A DNA stretch of 64,000 bases, taken from assembly GCF_000321225.1 (NCBI RefSeq), contig NW_004450380.1, positions 1,561,723 to 1,625,722 of the forward strand. The letters run 5' to 3'. The first letter of the stretch is position 1. The number at the start of each line of letters is the position of its first letter. Positions 10,991 to 21,743 of the stretch are shown here, in pieces. The notes under the pieces were generated by a model. That model was not told the origin of the DNA. It saw nothing but the letters and a program-made list of their open reading frames with translations, and ran no database searches. The position numbers and the translations under genes are program-made. The DNA is from Odobenus rosmarus divergens. Lineage: Eukaryota > Chordata > Mammalia > Carnivora > Odobenidae.

Positions 10991-12509
10991 AGATGAAAAC
11001 AGATAGTTGCTTGAACTTGGGTTGATCCCAGAGTCTACAGCACCTGGGTTAGATCCCCTGCCATGAACCTTTCCTGTCTTAAGACTTGAGATCCCCCCAC
11101 TACACCCTCACCCGCATCTGCGAAGTCACTAAGAGCAAAGTAGCTAGCACCCAGAGTTATGGAGAAATGGTAGGTGGCATCGTGCTGGACTGATGACCTA
11201 GTGTGACACTTCAGGAGGTTCATTTGTCCTCAGAGGGAAGTCCCATTTATAGATGTGGACACCGAGGCCTATATGGGTAGAAAGATCGCTACGTACCAAG
11301 CCGGGAAGAAGAGACAGGTGCCCTGACAAAGGTTGTGCCTAAGAGCCAAAACAGCCCCTCAGAGGCATGGGAAACAAAACAATTCAACCAGTTGTTCTGC
11401 ATCTTGTGGGCACAACCAGCCAGTGGGGTAACCTTTAGTTTTTTGACCAGGTAAAGAAGCACTGGGTGGGGCAGCCTAGGTCAGCTAAGCTCACCACAAG
11501 GTCCAGCCACCGAGAGCCTGTCTCCCACCTTCTCCCGTCCCCTTCCTGGGGCCCAGTTGTAATGCAGCCTGAGGGTTGGCTGATTGGAAGTCAGGACTCC
11601 ATAAACCCAGCCTCTTGCTGTGAAAGAGCGACTTTGGTCTCTCTGGGTCCTTGCGGTCCCTGAGTGGTGGGGGACAGCGTGTGTCTGCCCGTGGGTGCCA
11701 GGCCCGGCCACACGTGCCCTGAGAAGGACAGGACTGGAAACTACTGATCCTTTCTGGGGTTCTGCAGGGACTACCCCACTGTTTCATTTTATGTAGCCCA
11801 CAGTGCTCCCCAAGAACTTCATTAATAGGAAATGTGGGTAAGCATCTTGTGTGTCCCTCTTGCTAGCTCCTATCTTGGAAAGAACAAAAACCAATAGTGA
11901 TCTATTATCCACCTGCCCAAGGAACTCCAGGGGACATTTCAAAATGAGGCAGGAAAGGACTCTCTGTGGATTCTCTTGAGCAAAGATGATGAGGGCGCCT
12001 TGTTCTACCCCATCAGAAACCAGTTTTGGGGGAAGGAGGGAGAGGCTGGGAGGCCCAGGGTGCCCCCCCACTTCTCCCTTCTCTGTGTTTTGTCACAGCC
12101 CCAAAGGCGCTCTGCAGCCCATGACACAGAGAGACCCCACCTGGATTAAGTCAAGGGCTTGTGGGAGCTGGTCTGTCTGTTTTCAAGAGCAAAGCAAAAA
12201 TGCGGTAGGAAACATGGAAAAGGTGTCTCATAACAGAATCAGAGGAAGAGGAAGAGGAGGGAGAATGGAGATCGGCCGTCTGTGTCTTGCTGAGTATTAT
12301 ATGCTCTGTTTATGTTTTCAACAAGTGATTTTCCATTCCTGCTGGAGTGTCATGTGAGGGTCACTGAGACAACCCCGCAGGCACCTGGAGAAACACAGAC
12401 CCAAACAGAAGCAGGGTCGCCGCATGGGCCGCTGGCTGGCCGAGGCCAAGACGGCGCTGAGTCTGTTCCATGTGCACTTTTCCTTCCTTCCCATGTTGTG
12501 TTTGCTTCT
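10991..12509. other. Unique sequence, nothing recognised
   Basis: No supported gene or repeat. Overlapping frames on opposite strands at 11481-12071 have no domain and are treated as chance. Confidence 0.4.
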
Positions 12510-12645
12510 CCGCGGTGTTAGGAGCTCTTTGTGGGGGAGACTGTCGATCCATTTCCCACTATGTCTCCAGGCCGAGAGCCGAGCCTGCAACACAGCAGGG
12601 GCTCGGAGCCTACTGGTTGGATGAAGGACTGAATGGGTGAGTGGC
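12510..12645 (+). repeat. L2 LINE 3' end relic
   Basis: The words GGAGCTCTTTGTGGGG, CCACTATGTCTCCAGG, CAACACAGCAGGGGCTC and a GGTTGGATGAAGGACTGAATG end follow the order of the L2 3' terminus. Diverged. Confidence 0.55.
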
Positions 12646-12744
12646 ATTTTGCCCCAAGAGGACACTGTTACCCAGAAAGAAAGGACACGGGCCATTGCCC
12701 CATGGCCATTAGTTCATCCACACACATTTGTGTGTAAGGTTGAA

Positions 12745-12955
12745 CCACACGGAGAGAGCAGAGGTGTACGTGTCGTCCCACAGACCAGGATTCAAACCCC
12801 CGTTCTGCCATCTACCAACTGCGTGATGCTGAGAGAGCTTTACAATCTCTGTTCCTCAGTTTTCTTGTCTGTAAAGTGGGGACACCTCAATGGTGTGCTG
12901 ATTATAAAGGGCTTAGCAGAGCACCTGGTAGGTGCAGGTGCTGAATAGGCATCCA
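12745..12955 (+). repeat. MIR SINE, nearly full length
   Basis: It contains CAGGATTCAAACCCCCGTTC, TGCCATCTACCAACTGCGTG, TCCTCAGTTTTCTTGTCTGT, AAAGTGGGGACA, GGGCTTAGCAGAGCACCTGG and a final GTGCTGAATAGGCA. This is one of the best-preserved MIR copies in the window. Confidence 0.85.
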
Positions 12956-14004
12956 TTCCCTTGCCTCATACTTTTCCCCCTCACCAGAAGGTAAAATAAG
13001 CTGGACTTGGACAGTGACTATAGACAGGTAGCTGAGAGGGAGGAGGCCCTTCTGGGAGAGACCTCAAGCTCAGGACACACAGGGCAAGCGTGATGCCCAG
13101 TGGAGGGACAGCCTGGGCAAGGGCATCCCTACCTGCCCAGCCTAGCTCAAGGGGGAACAAACTCCTCGAAAGAGATGGGGCTGTGGTGGTATTTTTTTTT
13201 AAATAGGCATGAGAGGGATACAAACAGAGGATACTCATTGCAACCTCCAAAAAGCAAACTCTGAAAGACAACCATGACCCATGTGTCCAAAGCACAGAGC
13301 TTGTATGGTGCCTGCCCCCGGAGCCCCCGTCGTTCTCCTCCTCCTGCAACCGAGTCCTGACCAGGACAGTCCCATCTCCTCAGGAGGGACAGGCAGGGAA
13401 GATGGAGGTGTGGGCAGAGAGGGGCGGCAGGAGGCGAAGGCAAGGCCGGGGCACGAAGCTGGAAGCGGGTGGCCAAGAGGTGAGGAGAGCTAAGGAGAAG
13501 TTTGGGAGAGAACGGAAGGACAGATCGGAGGCTGGGGAGTGACCCTGGGGCCACTGTCCGTCCTTGGAATGTGGACGTTTCTATCCTCGAAATGGGGATG
13601 GGCGAGGCAGAGGCAGTGAGGACACCCTCCCGCCCATCCCCCTTCTGACGTCTCTCATTCACTCCTGCGCAGGTGTTTATCAAGGAGACAGGATGGAGGG
13701 CAAAGTGGACATAGTCCGTGGCTTCCAGAGAGACACCTCACCTAATAGTCACGGAAGTGCAGAAGTCTCAGGTAGGAAGTGCTAGGAAGGGAAACAAGAG
13801 GGCTTGACCCAGCAGGCTGGGACAGGGGGGCCCACATCCAAACTCCCCTGCTTCGCTTCTCCTCGAGGACTTTAGTTTTCTGAATGGCCAGCCCTCTTCC
13901 TTGCTAAGGAGGGGGAAAGAGGCGTGTTGGACACTGGTAGTCCCGGGGCCTGATCATCCACCCTGAGGTGCATGCCTGCAATTGCATGGTGGGGTCCGCG
14001 GTCC
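12956..14004. other. Unique sequence, nothing recognised
   Basis: A 178-codon minus frame at 13147-13683 overlaps other frames on the plus strand. It has no domain and a composition biased by Pro/Ser/Leu, so I do not call it. A T-run is at 13191-13200. Confidence 0.4.
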
Positions 14005-14105
14005 CGGGGAAACTGAGGACCGAATAGTAAGAAACTTGATCGAGACCTCACAATGAGTCAGAGGTGGAGGTGGGGCCTGAACTTGGCTCTTCCTGACTCA
14101 GGAGC
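14005..14105 (-). repeat. MIR SINE fragment (weak)
   Basis: GGAAACTGAGGACCGAATAG, then GAGACCTCACAATGAGTCAG and GTGGGGCCTGAACTTGGCTC, resemble a reversed MIR middle part. The match is short and partial. Confidence 0.45.
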
Positions 14106-14544
14106 CTAGGCTTTCTTCTCCCAACCGACCTTCCTGGGGCCCTGGCCAGCTTGCTGGAGGCTTCCCACGTCCCCTGTGCCCCGTGCCAGCCAGCCACAGC
14201 CCCTGTCCCAGGTGAACACATGAGCAGAGGCCCAGGGACCCTCAGAGACGGGCCCGGAGGCGACCAAGCACCGACTCAAACGCCCAGCCCTTGGCCTGGT
14301 GGCAGGGCTTCCCAGCCCCGTCCTGGCCTTGGGCAGCAACAAGTATGCGGGCGGCGCCCTCCACCCCCCACCCCCGCAGGGAAGAGGGCGCTGCAGAGCA
14401 GTAGCAAACACAGAAGCAACCCCTGTGTGCCAGATAGCACAGCTGCATGTGTGAAACGTGATCCCTCCACAGCGCCCGTCACATGCCACGTCCAGTTGTT
14501 GCACTTGGGGCAGGGTGGAGGTGGACTCCCTGCAGAGGGCTCCA

Positions 14545-14572
14545 GCCCTCCCTGCCCTCCCTGCCCTCCCAG
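14545..14572 (+). repeat. CCCTCCCTG minisatellite, about 3 copies
   Basis: Tandem CCCTCCCTG units inside a GC-rich region. They contribute Pro/Ala-rich chance frames on both strands. Confidence 0.8.
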
Positions 14573-14610
14573 CCCAGCATCCATTTGCTCCTCTTCCTTG
14601 CACTTGGCAT

Positions 14611-15000
14611 TTGCGGCTGCGTTCGCCTTCGGCCACCTCCCTGCGGTGACCGGGCCCGGGGTGGACGCCTCTGCGTGGCCGCACACACCCGCCCACGGTA
14701 ATAAAGCTGCTGCGCGTGCCCCGAGCGCTTTTCACCTTCCAAGCAGTTGCTGCCTCCTCATTCCAAGGCCTGCACATCTGGCCGAACCGTTCGGGGCGGT
14801 GGGTTACTTCGCAGCCGGGGTGCCTGGGAGACACCTAGAGGCGTCCTGCGGTTTGGCTCCGCACGCCCTGCCTCGTGTCGCCTGCTCGGCCCAGGGGCTG
14901 GCGACGCGAGATTCCAGAGTCCCAGGCCCCTCTCCTGGTGCACTGCAGAGACCCGCCTGTTTCCTGCCGGAATTGCTTGCGGAGCCGCGGTCGATGTGAA
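14611..15000. promoter_or_regulatory. CpG-island-like patch
   Basis: By hand I count about 38 CpG in 390 bases, with GC near 62 percent, which is close to the number expected without CpG loss. The surrounding sequence is CpG-poor. No TATA box is seen. The overlapping open frames of 242 codons (minus, 14106-14834) and 282 codons (plus, 14151-14999) run through and beside it, but each is the shadow of the other in stop-poor GC-rich DNA. It could be a promoter or first exon of an unknown transcript, or an unmethylated enhancer. Inference only. Confidence 0.5.
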
Positions 15001-15334
15001 CAATCAGTCTGCGTATGGAAAAGGGAAAAGATAGGATATTGCACGGGTGCTCAGGCTGGGGGCAGGGAGAAGGAGGCAAAGAAGAAAAGAACAAATGGCT
15101 TCCGGATATGAATGTCTTTTGCCAGAGGGCAACTTTGCGGGAGAATAACCCACAACCAGCAAGGAGGCATTTACCCTGATGGAATAGGAAAAAGGAGCTA
15201 AGACCCCAAAGAGCAGTGCATACCTCAAATATGTCCACCTGCACTGAGCACCAGGAGACCCGTGACTCGTCAAACTCCTTAGGGGTTTGGCCAAGCTAAG
15301 AAAAGGGAGAAGGTCACTGCACACAACAGACCCA
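15001..15334. other. Unique flank, nothing recognised
   Basis: No repeat or credible coding segment is seen immediately 3' of the CpG-rich patch. Confidence 0.4.
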
Positions 15335-15545
15335 AATGCTTTCCATGCATCACCTTGTTAATTCACTCAGTGGGTCAGCTAATAGTCAGAGGGTCCTCAC
15401 TGCGACCTCATGCAGACATTTTAATTACTATCCCCAATTCACAGATGAACACACTGAGGCTCAGGGAACTGAGTAGTTTGCAAAAGGGCATCCGCGTAGT
15501 AGGCCAGCAGAGCAAGATCTGAGCCCCGAACACACTGGGCCTTGA
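15335..15545 (-). repeat. MIR SINE
   Basis: A reversed MIR: TGCTTTCCATGCATCACC, TTAATTACTATCCCCAATTC, ACAGATGAACACACTGAGGC, AGTAGTTTGCAAAAGGGCAT and GCAAGATCTGAGCCCCGAAC occur in the right order. Confidence 0.8.
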
Positions 15546-17065
15546 AGTGAGTGAACGAACCAGAACTCTGGTTGGGTCTCCCCACAGTCCCCAAAGCGAC
15601 AGGCTTGCAGGGAAGGGCCAAGGAGGGGCTTCACCCCTCCACCCTGGCAACTGGACTCCTCGTTTCCAAAGTTCTTTCTTCTCACACAGGTCTCATCCTT
15701 CCACTTTCCTTTCAACAGAAAATAAAACAAGATAAAATTTTACTTCCCGAAGTCATTTTACATGGACTCAAAATTAGTTGTTGCTTGGCCACTCTGTGAG
15801 GTGACCCAGAGACGGCATCCGTGTGCCCCCTCACGCCCCTGCCTGCACGTCACACCAACGTCCGTTCTGTCACCACTCAAGGTGGCACTTTCTTGGTCCT
15901 GTACAGAATGTAATTTTCACTTGCCCTTGAAAAATCAATATGGAAAGGCTCTAATTCCCCAGATTTCGATTTTTCAATAAAAAAGTGAAAATGAAACTCT
16001 GTGGGATTGCAGCCAAAAGGGTGCCCCAGAGCCAACTGCAGTCTGGAGGGAGACTCACCAAGAGTTTTCGAGAAAAACACCGACTTTTGACATTGTTCTT
16101 CTCAGATGACATGTCAGTGGGAAAAGGAAGCAAATGACGCTGATGAGACCGCATGGGACTGAGCAGTACTCTTTGGTGGGAAGGCGACTCTGTCCATTGC
16201 GCTGCATTGCACGATCAGGCTGTCCTGGGGTGCCGCTGATGGGCAGTAAGGTGGAAAGAGCTTAACTTTGAAATCAAGACACAGCTAAATTAAAACCCAT
16301 CTCATCAGATCATAGTGACTTTCCACCTAGCAGCTCTGATCATCTTATTTCCTGCACGCGAAGGAGGAGGAGGAGAATCAGGGTTGCTGGCATGGGCGGT
16401 AAATGAAACGGCACACATGGACGTGTCCACACAGGCCTGCTGCAGACTGGACCTGCAGTCAGGCTGGTTTCCTTCCTGCCCGCCCCCCTGCCTCGCTTTC
16501 CCAGAACAGCTGATACCCTTCAGTACCTGGTGTTGGCAGAAACGGCCACAGTGAACTATCAGTTCCCCACCTAAGGACCTCCTCATCCACCCGTGCTGGG
16601 GACAGACCTAGGGAAGATGTCACCACCCATCTCCAGACTGCAAAACAAGACCACCAGAATTCCTCAGGACCTCCTTCCATGGCTCTTGTGACAATGAATG
16701 GAGAAGCAGAAGAGCAGCCCACCCCCCAGGGGTGACCTGGTTCTGTAACCTGAGCCACCTCCGCTGCTGCCCCGTTCCCGCCCCATTACCGCCTGGCAGC
16801 ACCTGCCATCAGAAGCTTAAGTCCCAGTAGCTTCCAGACCTGTGACCTGGAGGCTGGGGGTGGGCGGGGGGGAGGGACAGGAGGGCAAAGGGAAGGAGTG
16901 GAAGTAGAAGCTGGCTGTTTCGGGTTTTCGTGACCACCTGCCTCCACGCTCAGGTCCGTTCAGACTATGAGGCAGGGGAGGCGTGATTCTCCATGAACTG
17001 CTGTTATCCGAAAGTGAGGGGAGGGATTCCAGAGAGACAGAAACAATTCATGCCAAGTACAATAG
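15546..17065. other. Unique sequence with a G-quadruplex-type tract
   Basis: No gene is supported. At 16856-16876 four G-runs (5, 3, 7 and 3 long) are separated by single bases, a canonical G-quadruplex pattern, with a further GAGGG downstream. A faint MIR-like phrase is at 16225-16300. Frames at 16305-16758 overlap on both strands and are not called. Confidence 0.45.
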
Positions 17066-17077
17066 AAAAAGCATCTT

Positions 17078-17282
17078 TGAGGACGCCTGGGTGGCGCAGT
17101 CGGTTAAGCATTTGATTCTTGGTTTCGGCTCAGCTTGTGATCTCAGGGTCATGGGACCAAAACCCGCGTCTGGCTCCCTTCTCAGTGTGGAGTCTGCTTG
17201 AGACTCTCTCTCTCCCCCTTTCCCTCTGCTCCTCCTGCTCGTGCTCTCTCTCTCTCTCAAATAAATAAATAAAATCTTTTTT
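17078..17282 (+). mobile_element. CAN SINE with perfect 12-bp target duplication
   Basis: Head GACGCCTGGGTGGCGCAG, body TTCGGCTCAGCTTGTGATC, CT-rich tract, and CAAATAAATAAATAAAATC tail with T and A runs. It is flanked by exact copies of AAAAAGCATCTT at 17066-17077 and 17283-17294, which shows L1-style insertion. The body carries a few substitutions, so it is not recent. Confidence 0.97.
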
Positions 17283-17294
17283 AAAAAGCATCTT

Positions 17295-17509
17295 GGAATT
17301 TTTCTAGGCGAGTCCTCCTCCACCGTTTAAGAACTGGGTGTTGGGAGGCCTTTAAGACAGTGTTTTCTGGGCTGTGGCATGGGGAGGGAGACCACTGGCC
17401 ACTGGTGATGACAGATTTCCAGAGTGATAATGCCATAGGCGACGGAAGCATCTGCTGGGACAAGGGCTGCCTGGAACATGCCTGTGGAGTGACTTTTATA
17501 TACAATCTC
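17295..17509. other. Unique sequence, nothing recognised
   Basis: A short interval between the SINE and an old L1 end. No feature is supported. Confidence 0.4.
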
Positions 17510-17930
17510 ATCTAACAGCAAAGAGTTAGGAAAACCAAAATATCTATCAGCAGGAAACTGGCTACACAGAATGGAATACCATTGGTCCATGAGGGTTATT
17601 GAAGGTGATGTCAAAGATTTACATATCTTGACGTAGAAACGTGTCCTGGAAATATAGTATTGGGTGAGAAAAGCAGCTTCTATCAAGTGTGGAATATGAA
17701 CCTCTTCAAGTAAAAGGGAATCCACGCATCTACATTGTACATATGTACCGAGAGATGTCCTAAAAGGTAATTGCCACCACGTTATCTATGTTCTTCGTCA
17801 GAGGATGAGCTCTCGAGTGATCATTTTTCCTTCTTCCTCGTTCTCTTCTGTATTGACTTTTCTTTTCCTTACAAAAAGAACTTCCTTTTTGCAAAAATAA
17901 AAAAAATAAAAAAATAAAAAAATCTATCTC
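17510..17930 (+). mobile_element. Ancient L1 3' end (L1M-type) with A-rich tail
   Basis: AACTGGCTACACAGAATGG, AATACCATTGGTCCATGAGG, GTATTGGGTGAGAAAAGCAG, a stop-rich 3'UTR and a terminal AAAATAAAAAAA tail match old L1 3'UTR order (ORF2-distal 'tggaatattatgcagcc...' followed by UTR). A related stretch is at 21490-21715, sharing a GCATCTRCATTGTAC-type phrase. Confidence 0.65.
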
Positions 17931-18474
17931 TGTAAGAAGTGAAATATCATCTTTTCATCTTAGTGAAAATTTGTGATTTAGCAGTGAAAAGAGCATTAAA
18001 CATTTTCCTGATCTTCCAAGACATACCGTGATTAATAGAGAATAAAGCCTTGATTTCCCAACATCATGTAAAATACTGGGGAGAAAGGACATCACTTAAG
18101 AGCCATCAAAAGGATGTCTCTTGACTCGAAGAAATCCTTTTTCCAACCCTCACACAAGGAAAACTAACACAAGTCTCGTGGTTTCGCATAACCATTTCTT
18201 CCCCTTTTGTCTTTGGTCCTTTTCATTCAAACATGTATTGAGCATACATAGTACCTAAGACCTGCTATCAGAAGCTCATCCCCTCATCTGCTGGCTTTGT
18301 TTTCTGATGAGCTTTGTTTCAGGCTCATCCTTTAGAACAGTCAGTGGGAGGAGGCACCAACTCATCCTGGGTCTTCTCATCCATGGAGTGAGTCAGCACT
18401 GACCACAGGCACCTGGAGCCTCTCATCATTAAATGGGTTTACAGAAGTCTCTCCTCCACGCTCAGGAGATGTTA
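17931..18474. other. Unique or unclassified AT-moderate sequence
   Basis: No gene is seen. TTCATTCAAACATGTATTGAG near 18225 resembles the start of the ancient repeat described at 18475, so this may be its diverged edge. Confidence 0.35.
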
Positions 18475-19060
18475 GTCATCCCCCACTGTTCATTCACTCT
18501 GTATTTACTGATGCCCACTGTGTGTCAGGATGGCGTGAAGTCTGGATCTACAGCAGTGAACAAAATAAAAATCTCTGCCCTCAGGGAGCTTATATTCTAG
18601 TGGGAGAATCTGGACAATCAAACATTTCAGGAGGTAACAAGTGTTATACAGAAAGACAAACAGGGTAAAGGGGACAGAGTGACAGGGGGCCAGTGCTATT
18701 TTAGATGAGGTTGTCAGAAAAGTCCTCTCTGGTAAGATGACCTCTGAGCCCAAGCCTGAGAGAAGTGAGAGAAGGAACCAGGAGGACACCTGAAGGAAAA
18801 GCATTCCAGGCAAGGGAACAGTACATGCAAAGGTCCTGGGGAGAGTTTGCTCGGCATATTCTTGGAACTACAAGCAAGCCAGCTGGCTGGGACTGAGCAA
18901 CTAAGAGGACTGGGAGGGAAAAAGGTGAGCAAGGGTCAGAGACCAGATCCTGCAGGGTTTTGTGGGTGATTGCAAGGATCTGGGTGGGATGGGAAACCTT
19001 GGAAGAATTCAAGCAGAGTTACATGATCTAACATGGTGGACACTGTATTTTTATTTTTAT
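18475..19060. repeat. Ancient mammalian interspersed repeat, family not assigned
   Basis: It contains TTCATTCACTCTGTATTTAC, GTGAACAAAATAAAAATCTC, AGGGAGCTTATATTCTAGTG, GCATTCCAGGCAAGGGAACA, TGCAAAGGTCCTGGGG and CAGAGTTACATGATCTAAC. This phrase order recurs thousands of times in mammalian genomes. I cannot place the family with certainty (L2/CR1-like or other). The 103-codon minus frame across it is therefore repeat-derived. Confidence 0.6.
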
Positions 19061-19114
19061 TTTTTTTAGAAATAAAGTAGAGAGCATACCAAATAAATAA
19101 AAATTAAGAGACAT

Positions 19115-19298
19115 GGGGCGCCTGGGTGGCTCAGTCGGTTAAGCGTCTGCCTTCGGCTCAGGTCATGATCTCAGGGTCCTGGGATCGAGCACCCATCCGG
19201 CTCCCTGCTCTTCAGGGAGCCTGCTTCTCCCTCTGCTTCTCCCTCTGCCCCTGCTCCTGCTCTCTCTCTCTCTGTCAAATAAATAAAATCTTAAAAAA
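19115..19298 (+). mobile_element. CAN SINE, best preserved copy
   Basis: Head GGGGCGCCTGGGTGGCTCAG, body TTCGGCTCAGGTCATGATC, and CAAATAAATAAAATCTT tail are close to the family consensus. Flanking copies AAATTAAGAGACAT (19101-19114) and AATTTAAGAGGCAT (19299-19312) form a near-perfect target duplication. It looks the youngest of the SINEs here. Confidence 0.97.
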
Positions 19299-19312
19299 AA
19301 TTTAAGAGGCAT

Positions 19313-19710
19313 AATTTTAAAAGAGAAAGAGAAACGAATCCATATGCCACCCAGAAGGACTATGAACAGTGCTGTGGTTTCCCTCAATGTCCTGCCCCCA
19401 GAAAACCCTTCATGGTCAGCAGCCTGCCAATGGTTGTGGGAAGCAGAACTTGATGCGGGCAACAATAGGAGCTTTGAGCAAAGCGGTAAGTCCCTATGAG
19501 TAATGGGTGACTTGTCCCTCCTTTGTCAGAGTTGATAGCATTTCTCTCCTTCAGATAAGAATGAGCCCAAGCCACACCCTGGACATGTGCAAAGGATCAC
19601 AAGCGACAGCTTTCTTTTATGTAGATCAAAACCCATCAGTCCCGTCATGTTTTATTTTTAGCACGACATTTGTTTAAAATATATTTGTAACAGAAGTATT
19701 AATAAAATGC
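19313..19710. other. Unique sequence, nothing recognised
   Basis: No feature is supported apart from A/T-rich words. Confidence 0.4.
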
Positions 19711-19738
19711 TAAATACCTAATATTTATTAGGTATTTA
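19711..19738. repeat. Perfect 13-bp inverted repeat with a 2-nt spacer
   Basis: TAAATACCTAATA (19711-19723) is followed by TT and by its exact reverse complement TATTAGGTATTTA (19726-19738). The arms are AT-rich and nearly contiguous, so the site is a good cruciform candidate. It falls at the start of a MIR relic. Confidence 0.92.
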
Positions 19739-19935
19739 CAAATATTATGAACTACATTCTTAGAAGAACCTATAGTGCTATTAATACTCCCATCTTACTG
19801 CTGCAGGAAGATTCAAGAAGCCTCGGAAAACCTTGCCAGGATTTGCACAAGTGACTAGTAGCAGACTGGGATTCAACCCCATTTGTCTGAATTGAAATCC
19901 TGTGTTTCGTAGCCAGTTAGCTACACTGCCCCTGA
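19720..19935 (-). repeat. MIR SINE
   Basis: A reversed MIR with ATTAATACTCCCATCTTACT, GAAAACCTTGCCAGGATTTG, GTGACTAGTAGCAGACTGGG, ATTCAACCCCATTTGTCTGA and a final TTAGCTACACTGCCCC. Confidence 0.8.
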
Positions 19936-19939
19936 TGCA

Positions 19940-20165
19940 GAGTTATTCACTAATGCGTGCACAGTGCTGGACGCGAACAGGGATATACAAGCATAGATCC
20001 TGATCGCTTGAGAGTTTAAAGGTATCTGGGAGTCAAGACCAGCACCAAGAATAAAGCAGCATGAAAGTACGGGAGTGTGGTCCCCCAACTGTGAGAGCAG
20101 GTGTGGCCAGGCCTCAGAGGAAGGCTGTGGGCGGTGGGCGGAGCATGGACCAAGGGCTTCAAGGC
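19940..20165. repeat. Fragment like the 18475 ancient repeat (weak)
   Basis: TTCACTAATGCGTGCACAGT, GATATACAAGCATAGATCC and GCCTCAGAGGAAGGC resemble 'tgaatgccagcactg...acaaagatgaat...cagggaaggc' phrases of the same unassigned ancient repeat. Low certainty. Confidence 0.35.
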
Positions 20166-20229
20166 TTATATCCTTATTTAGCTGAGTTCCCAGCTCCAAG
20201 AAGTCTGGGGCTTGGTGAGGTCAGTCCTT

Positions 20230-20455
20230 ACGTAGTAGATTGTTCTAGCCAACAGCCACCTCTTGAGCACTTACTACGGCCCGGGCACTCTGCTAGGTGC
20301 TTGGGGTACCTTAATGCACCCAGTCCTCCCTACCCTCTGGGTAACTTTCCCATTTTACAGACGTGCTAAGTGAGCTGGTCAAGGTCTCATGGCTCATAGA
20401 GGGAAAGACTACGACCCTATCCAGACTGATTCAAAAGCCAGTGTCTCAACCACGA
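20230..20455 (-). repeat. MIR SINE
   Basis: A reversed MIR: CTTGAGCACTTACTACGGCC, GGGCACTCTGCTAGGTGCTT, TAACTTTCCCATTTTACAGA, GGTCAAGGTCTCATGGCTCA and AAAAGCCAGTGTCTCAACCA in order. Confidence 0.85.
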
Positions 20456-20621
20456 TGTGTATGTCAATATTACTGGGCACTTGGAATTAAGAATTTTCCC
20501 TTTTCCCCCAGGACCCAGTTTTATGGGTTACTCTTCAGGAGACCATCTTTTTTATATACACGAGCTCAAAGGACAGTTGGCACCTGAAATTCCCACTCAT
20601 GGATCTCAGGGTAGGATACAC
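20456..20621. other. Unique sequence, nothing recognised
   Basis: No supported feature. Confidence 0.4.
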
Positions 20622-20683
20622 AGTGTGTGAGTGTGTGAGTGTGTGTGTGTCAGAGAGAGAAAGAGAGAGAGAAAGAGATATGG
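20622..20683 (+). repeat. (TG)n(GA)n compound microsatellite
   Basis: GTGTGAGTGTGTGTGTGT passes into AGAGAGAGAAAGAGAGAGAG. A G-rich stretch follows (20684-20704). Confidence 0.92.
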
Positions 20684-21489
20684 GGAGGGGGTGGCAGGCA
20701 GGGATGCATTCGGGCAGACACTGAAAGTCTGGGCCAAGCCTTCCACCCTTGGTCTCCCCCCTCTAGCACTGCACACGGAACACAGAGAGGGATCCCCATT
20801 TGAAATCCTGCCACTTAGTCATAGAACAGCCTTGTAAAGTCACTCTCGAAACAAAGGTTGTACTCAAAGCAACCCGTGCCCCCGGGCTGGGCAGATGTGT
20901 CCCAGGCTGGGTTTCCCGCAGGGCCCTGCTGGCCGAGCTGTCCCCGGGACCTCCACGGAGGTCTTCTGCCTCCCTCTTCTGCCTCCCTGCCCCACTGCAC
21001 TCACCTGGGCCTCCTGCTGGTGGCTACTCTTGGCACGCATCCACCCCAGCAGGCTCGTGTCACATCGGGAAACGTCACTCTGGGCAGATGGGCTTGGCTT
21101 TCTGGGTTCATCCTGAGGGGTCTCATCCCACCACTGGAGGCTCACAGGAGGCCCTCAGTGATGGCGGAAGCAGTCAAATCCCTGGCAGGTGATGTCCCAC
21201 TGGCCCAGACCTTGCAACCAAGATTTGAGTGCCCTTCACCACACACATGCCGTCTGACCCTAGAGGATGACAGCACCTTAACTTCCAGCCTTGGAAACAC
21301 ATCCAACAATCTCATATGGAATGAGCTCTCCTTTTGTCACTGCTATTATGATTCAAAAGAGGAAGAGAGAGAGGATATTTATTACCTCTTGGTAAATGTA
21401 AAAGTCTCTCTATTCACATGGGTATGTGAGCTTGTTTGCTAGGAGTGCGTGTCTGGAAATATTCATCCATTTGAGTCAACTTAAGTCAA
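20684..21489. other. Unique sequence, nothing recognised
   Basis: A 194-codon plus frame (20858-21442) is opposed by minus frames over the same bases. It shows no domain or signal, and its composition follows local GC. I do not call it coding. Confidence 0.4.
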
Positions 21490-21715
21490 ACTGCTCTGAA
21501 CATTTTTAGATTCCTGGCCACGACAGAGGCACAAAGACAAACGTGATCACTTCTTAAGTAAATGGAGATCCATGCATCTGCATTGTACGTAGGCATCAAG
21601 AGGTATCCCCAGAAGATGGTTACCAAAATGTCACCCTGGTTTTCTTCCAAGCATGAGGTCTTCACTAACTTTCCCCCATTGTTCTTTTTCTCCTCTGTGT
21701 TATTTGGGAAGGGAC
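21490..21715 (+). mobile_element. Ancient L1 3' end fragment (weak)
   Basis: AAATGGAGATCCATGCATC, TGCATTGTACGTAGGCATCA and AAGATGGTTACCAAAATG parallel the phrases at 17700-17790 in the same order, so both are probably the same old L1M-type 3' end. Confidence 0.5.
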
Positions 21716-21718
21716 TAG

Positions 21719-21743
21719 GGAGAGAGAGAGAGAGAGAGAGAGA
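21719..21743 (+). repeat. (AG)n microsatellite
   Basis: Twelve AG units preceding ACATCAGACACGG. Confidence 0.95.

Noticed and set aside
13147..13683. 178-codon minus frame
   Set aside because: Pro/Ser/Leu composition without domain; overlapping plus frames.
14106..14999. Overlapping 242-codon (minus) and 282-codon (plus) open frames
   Set aside because: They lie on opposite strands of the same GC-rich, CCCTCCC-repeat-containing DNA and lack stops for compositional reasons. No domain or splice context is visible.
18701..19012. 103-codon minus frame
   Set aside because: Covers an ancient interspersed repeat.
20858..21442. 194-codon plus frame
   Set aside because: Overlaps minus frames and has no recognisable domain.
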